Positions 53,587 to 60,466 of a stretch of 60,466 bases of DNA are shown piece after piece (within the stretch, counting starts at the first letter, position 1; each line of letters begins with the position of its first letter). A program made the translations under genes and the position numbers. The notes under the pieces were generated by a model. It had not been told where the DNA came from and searched no databases. It was given only the letters and a program-made list of their open reading frames with translations. This stretch comes from Planctomycetota bacterium (GTDB lineage: Bacteria; Planctomycetota; PUPC01; JACPCR01), in the NCBI GenBank assembly GCA_027625095.1, contig JAQBXN010000038.1, positions 1 through 60,466 on the forward strand. Direction: 5' to 3'.

Positions 53587-54822
53587 ATGAATGCTTATCG
53601 GTTTATCTGCACTTTTCTTCTGAGCTTCAGCTTCATACTCGGCGTGCTCCATGCAGAACCAGCTCCACGGGTGGGTTGGGAGGAATCGTTCGAGGACATC
53701 TCAAAGTGGAAGGCGGAAATGGAGAAGCCGAATCACGGCTCGCCGCTCGAATCGGTTACCGCCGAGGACGGCTGTATAAAGCTGGTCACTCCTGTCGGAG
53801 CTTTGAACCCGCAAATGAAGCGCGACGATTGGCCGGAGTGGCCTGAGAATCCCGCCTCTTCGTTTACCAATTTCAGTATCCGTTACGATGGTGTGGTCGA
53901 TTTCGATGTCTACCGCTACTTCGTCATCCGCATACCAGAAAAGTCCACCTTCTTCTATATCTCGATCAATGGAAAAGCTTTGAAGGTGGGCTACACAACC
54001 GGAATTCATTCGCAGGACTTACGAGCACTGGGGCTCAGTGGAAAACAAGGGGTCAGCTTTTACGGCCAGTTCCTGAATTCCCATGGTCATGTCAAAATCG
54101 ATTACATCCGCCTGGTTCGTGAACTGACCCCCGAAGAGCAGAACGGCTTCATCGGAGACGGGATCACGATTCGGAATGAGAACCTGTCAGCGCACCCGTA
54201 CCACAAGCTCGAAGCACTTAATGCTCGCGCCGGCCGCCCTGCCAGAGAGCCGGGCAAGGGCAGCGAATGGGTGGTCTACCAGGATGTCGGCACTGGAACT
54301 GAAGTCTGGAAGATGACCGACCTTGCGACAGACGAGCATAAGGTGAGTTTCAACAGCGATGGCTCAGCCTTCTCCGTGAGTGGTCGGCCAGGGCAGGGAT
54401 TTCATGTTTTCGATTGGACTGACCGCAAGTTCAAGCTCCTCCAGGGCGGTCTGAATGATGCGAGCCCGCGCTTTTCCACTACCGAGCCCGATGCGATGAT
54501 CATCGCCGAGAACACCGTGGAAGTTGACGGCAAGCAACTGGGCAATTGGGAGTTGCGCGCACCATACCGGCCCATGGGATGGACTCTGGCCAAAGAGGGC
54601 AAGGGAAAGGAGCACGTATTTGTGGACAAAGTTTTCTCCGGCGGGATTGATGTGCACCAATTATCAGCAGGTAAACACACGGTCACATTCAAGTTTGATC
54701 CGAAACTTGGCAAAGATGAACAGCACATCTTCGAGACGCTCATCCTTTCTAACGACCACAGTTACCGACCCGACGGATATGATCCACGTGCTGACTTCAA
54801 GAAAGCGCCGCGGGCCTACTGA
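53587..54822 (+). CDS. Secreted sugar-binding/propeller protein, probably internally deleted
   Basis: A 411-residue secreted protein (signal peptide about 1-23; ATG 53587 with GGAG 7-8 nt upstream). Residues about 30-180 form a carbohydrate-binding beta-sandwich (WEESFEDISKWKAEM, HVKIDYIRLVREL). A TolB-like propeller then begins (VYQDVGTGTEVWKMTD, VSFNSDGSAFSVSGRPGQGF), but only about two blades are present. Near residue 300 the sequence turns into a different C-terminus (NWELRAPYRPMGW, then LSAGKHTVTFKFDPKLG, then LILSNDHSYRPDG). That end is typical of a separate family of sugar-cleaving or binding proteins. An in-frame deletion that fused two genes is likely, although a natural chimera cannot be excluded. 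Confidence 0.65.
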   Translation: MNAYRFICTFLLSFSFILGVLHAEPAPRVGWEESFEDISKWKAEMEKPNHGSPLESVTAEDGCIKLVTPVGALNPQMKRDDWPEWPENPASSFTNFSIRYDGVVDFDVYRYFVIRIPEKSTFFYISINGKALKVGYTTGIHSQDLRALGLSGKQGVSFYGQFLNSHGHVKIDYIRLVRELTPEEQNGFIGDGITIRNENLSAHPYHKLEALNARAGRPAREPGKGSEWVVYQDVGTGTEVWKMTDLATDEHKVSFNSDGSAFSVSGRPGQGFHVFDWTDRKFKLLQGGLNDASPRFSTTEPDAMIIAENTVEVDGKQLGNWELRAPYRPMGWTLAKEGKGKEHVFVDKVFSGGIDVHQLSAGKHTVTFKFDPKLGKDEQHIFETLILSNDHSYRPDGYDPRADFKKAPRAY

Positions 54823-54969
54823 AACGTGCGGACGCAGGTCTTTATACCTTAGGCGCAAACTGCCAGCTTGCAGACTCGTCGAAGCCAGCAAGCTGGAAGC
54901 TCATTGCTACGATTTGCCGTGGTCTTTAAACCCGGAGAATTCTCTCGCTTAACAAAAAGAGACCATTGA

Positions 54970-55467
54970 ATGATTCATTCCAAGGGAGTGCTGTTCCTGA
55001 TACTTTCCGGCTCATTCCTGCCATGCCTGAACTCCGAGCCCGCAGACCTTCTGAATCAGGCTATTCAGGATGAGCTTCAGCGTCTGGAGGGGACTCAGGA
55101 AACGCCGGGTTACAAGGAATACAAGACCGAAAAGGTGCGCGTCAAAATGGCGCCTGTTCCTGTACCTGAAAATTTCATTCGGAGGGCTGATGAGTTCCCG
55201 GAGAGTTGTCGGAACGTCACTGTAAAGGACGGCAATTTCTGGCGGGATGGTAAACCGGTTTTTCTCTTTGGGGTCGAGGCAGAGCTGTACAACGGCGCTT
55301 GGTTGCACCGGATCCTCGGGCTCGACTTTACCCAGGCGACCATCGTGAATACGGCTGGCTTTCGATCAGCGATTGAGGTGAAAGAGGCAAAAGCCGCAGA
55401 TGGCGAGACCGTGCTTGAACTTTCGGCAAGCCGGGTCGACCCCCTGGTTGGAGACACGCATCCGTGA
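54970..55467 (+). pseudogene. 5' part of a frameshifted GH-A glycoside hydrolase gene
   Basis: The N-terminal part of a secreted glycoside hydrolase: a signal peptide at residues 1-23, then NVTVKDGNFWRDGKPVFLFG, a common opening of family GH2/GH42-type barrels. The frame breaks in the run of five Cs at 55440-55444. With four Cs it would read ...ASRVDPWLETRIRETLRGG, joining the 3' part exactly. The stop at 55465-55467 is therefore premature. Confidence 0.8.
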
Positions 55468-58400
55468 GACGCTCCGGGGCGGGACGCTCCTCACATTCGA
55501 TTACGCGCTGTCGAAAAGCAGTTTCTTTCCAGTTCACTACTCAAAGTACGAAACTTCCCCTCCCTTGTATTGCCCAGGTGTAAAGGGCTTCCGCAAGAGT
55601 AGCTCTCATTTCTTCGATCTATGCCAGGAGAACCCCGTCGGCCGCGAGATTTATCTCAATCAGATACGCTGGAGCAGCATACCCGGAAGGCAATACCCCA
55701 TTTTTCTGTACGAGCTCATCAACGAGGTCAGCTACATTTGCCCGTGCGTACAGAACGTTCGCCTGTTTCAAAATCAGATGGCGAAAAAATATGGCACGGT
55801 CCAGAAAGGCAACCTGGCATGGCGGACGAACTACAAGTCATTTCAGGAAGTGATACCTCCGCTCAACATCGATTCTTCCGGAATCTACAACAGCAAATGG
55901 GGAACAATTCCTTACGGCGACGAGCTCTCAGTGCCGCTGTGGATTGACTGGATGAAGGTCATGGAGAATCGTGCGATGGAAGTCTTTGGTGACCTGAAAG
56001 ACGAACATCGCAAAATCGTCCCGGAGGCCCTGCAGACTTTTCAAACGCCCTACTGGTCGGGAACGCATGCCCAATCACCGGAACGTTTCATCGAGGTAGA
56101 AGATTGTTACGGTGCGGAGCATGGCCTGTCGCTCTTCCGTCAGTCGTCCGGCAACGAAGACTGGAATCAGATCAAACACATGGTTGGCTCACAATTGCCA
56201 AACGATCTGGTGCGATCCGCCTCTACCGGCAAACCCAGCATCAACCTGGAATGCCGGGTGACCGGTTACCCTCATGACAAGGTATCTACAGCCAACAACT
56301 ACATCATTGGCCCGTTTGGACTTCGCACCTTCTTCTGGCATCAGTTAGTGCACGGAGTGAGCGGCAGCGTCATTTCGTATTTCTACGACAACGAAATCAG
56401 TGAAGGAGGAGGTTCGGTATGGGATCACCGTTGGATGACGCCTGAAGCCATAAAGGAAATCCCGCGCCTAAAAAACGAGATACTGAGTGTCGCCGACATC
56501 GTGCTTCCGCGTCCTCGCATTCAGGGAAAGATAGCGGTCGTCTATCCTCGAGAAAGTGCCCGAATCATTCGCCCGGAACAGAACAACATCCATGACCAGT
56601 TCGTCCCCGAAATTCTCGACTACTACGCCGCAACTGTTCTCACTCGGGTACCGACGGATGTGCTGCTGTTCAAGCAGATTCTCGAGGGAATACACTCGAA
56701 GTATTCCATGCTCGTACTTGCGCACTGCATGCGGGCGCCGGCCGCGGTCATTGAAAAATTGAGGGAGTATGTCGAGTCCGGTGGCGTCCTGGTATTGAGT
56801 CCGGATTCGCTCCTTGTCGATGATGATTTCGGCGAGCGGATCGATACGTTGAAACTGCTGGGCGGACGAGTCGGGAAGGAAGTCTTCAAGGAAGAAAATG
56901 TGAACCTGGAAGCCATCGGCCGCGCCTCCGGGAAGACAATTGGCCTGCGCGCAACTCCGACGGCAGACTTCAAATTCACTTTTCCGATTTACGGTTACGA
57001 ATTCCAGCTTGATGGCGCGGAGGTAATTGGCAAAACGGAAGCAGGCGACCCCACGCTGGCTGTCAACACAATTGGGAAAGGAAAGGTCTACTATCTGGCG
57101 CGGGAATTTGAGCCAGAGGCTCGCCGGGCGTGCATCCACTGGATCATTAAGCGACACGGAATACTGCCGGACCTCGAAGTCGAGTTCCTTGACGGCATCG
57201 ATGGCGACTACGTCGAGACTCATTTATTCCAGCAGGGCCAGCGAACTGTTCTTTATGCTCTCAATTTTGGTGGCGGACCACGCAAGGTACTCCTCAAGCC
57301 CGCGAAGGGACTGCCCACTATTGACGACAGAGTCTTCTTAAGAAACATCCACACCGGCGAAAATATCGGCCCAGATGGGATGGTCGGTCGGATCGCCTGG
57401 AGCCTTTCCGATCTCGTCAGGGGCATCACCCTCGATCTCCCTATGCACGATCCTGTGGTGCTGCTCATGGAAAATGCCTCGTTAGAAGAACTCAAGCTTC
57501 GCCAATTCACTGCCGAGCAGGAACGAGTCCTCCCCTGGCTTTACCGGCCAAGCCCGAAATCGTCTTCCAAGGTGCTGGTGGATGGCGTCTACGTGGCAGA
57601 AGGACGTGTCCATAAATGGCGAATGCCGACCGCTGTGAAGCTGCTTGAAGACAACGGCTATCAGGTCGATTCACTCAGCGCGCCCCTTCGTACGCCGATG
57701 ATGCGCTCAATCGATGGAGTCAAACCGGATGAGCTCGCGTCTTACGACGTATTCGTCCTTTCCGGGACCCACGGACGCAATGAGTGGGAGGAGGCGGACA
57801 TCAAAGCGGTTCACGACTATGTAAGAAACGGCGGCGGGCTGCTTTATTGTCTTATTCGCGATTGGCATTTCCCCAAACCTCAGAAGGTTCTTGATGCAAT
57901 GGGCATACAGCCGGTCTATTCCTACTTTCATGATCCGAAACACCACATTCTGAAAGAGCCCCTCTATGTAACGTTCACCGATATGCTTGATCATCCAATC
58001 ACCAGCGGGGTTCAGGTCTTCCAGTCCACCGGCGCCATGCCACTTCAGATTATGAACAAGAACGCAGAGGCTCTTATTCGCGGAAGTGACAGCTCTTACG
58101 CCTGGCATTCCTGGGGTGAGTCCATTCGTAAACCCGGGTTGCCGGTCATGGCCGCTTTGGAATACGGGAAAGGACGCGTGGCAGTCATCGGCACCGACAC
58201 GTGGCTGATGCCGGATACACTAGAAATGGGCGACAATCAGCGGCTCTTCTTGAATACGATTAATTGGCTGTCACGCTCCGACAGAAAAGCGGCTGCGTCA
58301 AAGAACTCGTCATTGAAGGAAGCACCAGACTCCTACCCGGCCCTGAATTCGCCCGAAGAGGCCGTCCGGCTCTGGACATTTGAAAAGGGACTCGATGGCT

Positions 58401-58825
58401 GGAAGTCGGCTCAGTTAAGCAAGGAATCGTCGCACACCGGTGCATCCTCCATAAAGGCCGATAAAGCCAAAGGCTCGTGGTACGACGTAGCGGCCAGCAC
58501 GATATGGGATAAGGCAGGCCTGCTCGACCTTCCGGCCAATCCGCATATCAATCTCGCCTTCCGATGCTCCACCGGTACAAACGTTCAAGTCCGCGTTGAG
58601 ATCGGCAAAGAGAGCCCACGCACTCTTGTATCTGCACCCAAGAACCAATGGAGCTACGTCTCATTGCCTTTGAACAAATTTGAACGCGCACAAGGTGATC
58701 AATCCGGCAGACGCCTGATGGAGATTCAGATCGTGGCGGGCGAACTGGGCGACGGAGTTGAGATGCTGCTGGATGACATCTCGATTTCCTCCGGCCCGAT
58801 ACCGACTCCCAGAAAGAAGCAGTAG
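55442..58825 (+). pseudogene. 3' part of the frameshifted GH-A glycoside hydrolase gene
   Basis: About 1125 codons continue the previous entry; the restored protein would have about 1284 residues. The catalytic acid/base is probably the Glu of YELINEVSY (codon 55724-55726), and a nucleophile candidate lies in GKPSINLECRVTG. Next come a beta-galactosidase trimerisation-like domain (GKIAVVYPRESARII), a region with GDPTLAVNTIGKGKVYYLAREF, a glutamine-amidotransferase-like domain (ASYDVFVLSGTHGRNEWEEAD) and a C-terminal carbohydrate-binding sandwich (LWTFEKGLDGWKSAQL). No stop interrupts the rest, so the gene is intact apart from one base. It may be functional if the C-run is a sequencing error or is corrected by slippage. 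Confidence 0.82.
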
Positions 58826-58835
58826 AGACCTCAAC

Positions 58836-60323
58836 ATGATCGGCTGCACCAAAGGCGCAAAAAGTCTCGTTCTTCTAATCTTGATCATGAACGCGCCCCG
58901 GTTCTCAATGGCAACCGAATTTCATGTTGCGCCAGATGGCAAGCCTGATGGCGTTGGCAGCCGCGACCGACCCTGGGACCTGCAGACAGCACTGTCACAT
59001 CCAGAGACCGTGAAGCCGGGCGATACCATCTGGCTCCATGGCGGTACATACAAAGGCAGTTTCAAGAGCGAACTCAAGGGCCGCGACGGCGCTCGCATCA
59101 TTGTCCGCCAGGCCCACGGAGAGCGCGCTGTGATCGAAATAGAGATCCATCCCGAATTTGGAATCGGTTTCTACTGTTACGGTGAGTGGACTCAGTTTCG
59201 AGACTTCGAGGTCACCTGTACGAATCCGAAGCGTCGGACCGAGATAAAAGGTTCGTGGCCGAATGATTTGCAGAGAGGCAGTATTGAATGCCGCGGCTCA
59301 CATCTGCAGTTCATAAATCTTGTGGTGCATGACTTAGGTCTTGGTTTTGGATATTGGTCTGGGGGAGCAGGTGGAGAGATCTATGGCTGTGTTATCTACA
59401 ACAACGGTTGGGGCGGGCCTGACCGTGGGCATGGCCACGGAATCTACGCTCAAAATAAAGAGTCCATCAAGAAGATCACGGACAATGTCATCTTTCAACA
59501 GTTCGGAAGTGGAATGCACGTCTACGGTTCGGAGAAGGCTTCCCTGAAAGGATTTCGCGTGATTGGCAATGTCACATTCAATAACGGCAGCTTATACAGG
59601 CAAGGACAGAGAACCCGCGGAATTCTTGTCGGTGGTGCCGCACCACTGGAAGATGTGATAGTTGAAGAAAACATGACTTTCAGCGGGGGCTTGCAACTGG
59701 GCTACTCATCACGCGCACTAAACAAGAGTCTGGTCGCCCGAAAGAACTACACAGTCGGTGCGAGCATCTACTTTCAGGATCACCTGGACTTTGAAGAAAA
59801 CACCGTCATCGGGGGGTGGCCGGTTCTTACAGTGGTACAAATGGACGGCGGATCATTGGTAAATCACAAGATCGACCGAAATGTCTACTACAACACGAAT
59901 ACAAAACATCTTCCATTCTCTCTGATGTTCGGAGCGGAGGGCCAGAGTCTCACTCTTGCCGATTGGCGAAAGAAGGGCTTCGACAAGATTTCTGAACTCC
60001 ACGAGGGTCAGCCAAAGGGAGCGAAGGTCTTCGTTCGCCCCAACGAATACGAGTCCGGCCGAGCGAACATCATCGTTTACAACTGGGACGAAAAGCCAAC
60101 AGTCGAAGTCGACTTGAAGAATGTCTTGAAGGCAGGTCAACGTTTTCAGATTGTCAGCGCGCGCAACATCCACGGCCCAGCGATTGTCTCTGGGGCATAC
60201 GAAGGCGAACCGGTCCTGCTGCCCATGACACCAGTAACACCCGCTCAACCGATCGGAATGCCAGATTACGAAGTCCCCGAAGTCGAGCCGAAGTTTGGGG
60301 TATATGTAGTGCTGCCTGAATGA
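58836..60323 (+). CDS. Secreted parallel beta-helix protein
   Basis: A 495-residue secreted protein: a signal peptide at about 1-24, then EFHVAPDGKPDGVGSRDRPW and DTIWLHGGTYKGSF, the typical opening of right-handed beta-helix polysaccharide lyases and hydrolases of PL/GH type. The helix coils run to about residue 390, with PDRGHGHGIYAQN near 215-227 as a typical loop. The C-terminus (about 395-495) is a small beta-sandwich. The exact enzyme class is not readable. The ATG at 58836 lies 10 bp after the previous stop and is preferred because a signal peptide follows; the longer frame starts inside the previous gene. It is the last gene of the damaged carbohydrate-active group and is itself intact. 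Confidence 0.8.
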   Translation: MIGCTKGAKSLVLLILIMNAPRFSMATEFHVAPDGKPDGVGSRDRPWDLQTALSHPETVKPGDTIWLHGGTYKGSFKSELKGRDGARIIVRQAHGERAVIEIEIHPEFGIGFYCYGEWTQFRDFEVTCTNPKRRTEIKGSWPNDLQRGSIECRGSHLQFINLVVHDLGLGFGYWSGGAGGEIYGCVIYNNGWGGPDRGHGHGIYAQNKESIKKITDNVIFQQFGSGMHVYGSEKASLKGFRVIGNVTFNNGSLYRQGQRTRGILVGGAAPLEDVIVEENMTFSGGLQLGYSSRALNKSLVARKNYTVGASIYFQDHLDFEENTVIGGWPVLTVVQMDGGSLVNHKIDRNVYYNTNTKHLPFSLMFGAEGQSLTLADWRKKGFDKISELHEGQPKGAKVFVRPNEYESGRANIIVYNWDEKPTVEVDLKNVLKAGQRFQIVSARNIHGPAIVSGAYEGEPVLLPMTPVTPAQPIGMPDYEVPEVEPKFGVYVVLPE

Positions 60324-60466
60324 CGCCAGACGAGCACTTTGCTAAGACATCAGATTCACTCATATGCTTGTCTTTCCTTTAGATTAGGTCTTGACCAAAC
60401 CGCCGTCCGACACGACGCCGGGCAGCGCCCATATGCGTGGTATCCTGGGGAAGTATTTTCATCTGT

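Overview
The window is 60 kb of bacterial chromosome, roughly half G+C, from an envelope-bearing (probably Gram-negative, diderm) heterotroph. It has lipoproteins, a periplasmic HtrA protease, a PpiC foldase with a membrane anchor, and several large secreted carbohydrate-active proteins. The gene mix (MoxR/Bat cluster, GldA/F/G-like ABC system with DUF4340, creatininase and COG3618 amidohydrolase, GH-A enzymes with beta-galactosidase-type C-terminal domains) fits the PVC superphylum or neighbouring phyla such as Planctomycetota, Lentisphaerota or Hydrogenedentota. No phylum-specific marker settles it. I saw no tRNA, rRNA, CRISPR array, transposase or prophage gene.

Left part (1-20.4 kb). A REP-like hairpin cluster precedes an AddA/RecB-type helicase-nuclease. 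Then come a small KTSC-domain lipoprotein, an M20 peptidase, an isolated rplC with a bidirectional terminator, an orphan Asn-rich protein with a three-hairpin leader, a creatininase-family hydrolase and a second orphan gene with a strong terminator. These are followed by an epimerase-like protein and an amidohydrolase, an undecaprenyl-phosphate sugar transferase, ffh, a membrane-anchored rhodanese, and a peptide-type ABC importer (binding protein plus two permeases, no ATPase).

Middle part (19.7-43.3 kb), all on the minus strand. The segment nearest 43 kb encodes a GldA-like ATPase, a GldF-like permease, a giant protein made of two fused GldG-like halves, and a protein with five DUF4340-type modules, ended by a terminator. 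The next segment encodes an HtrA protease, a BatD-like protein, MoxR, a frameshifted four-helix-bundle gene, a DUF58 protein, a PpiC foldase, a second BatD-like protein, BatA, BatB, a BatC-like TPR protein, BatD and a BatE-like TPR/SH3 protein. I read this as a cell-envelope machine: MoxR remodels VWA proteins (DUF58, BatA, BatB) alongside three paralogous BatD-type membrane proteins, with periplasmic folding and proteolysis factors built in.

Right part (43.3-60.5 kb). groES-groEL and a single-domain response regulator are followed by an operon for DUF255, an RfbD-like reductase and a DUF4432 protein. After a structured gap with a MITE-like element comes a plus-strand group of secreted carbohydrate-active genes. 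Several of these are damaged: two N-terminally truncated fragments, one probable chimera, and one GH-A enzyme broken by a single extra C. A parallel beta-helix protein ends the group.

Heptanucleotide repeats recur in the spacers across the window. They often sit in the translation-initiation region and in some cases supply the start codon. This, the Bat/Gld supercluster, and the orphan gene with the structured leader are the features most worth a second look.
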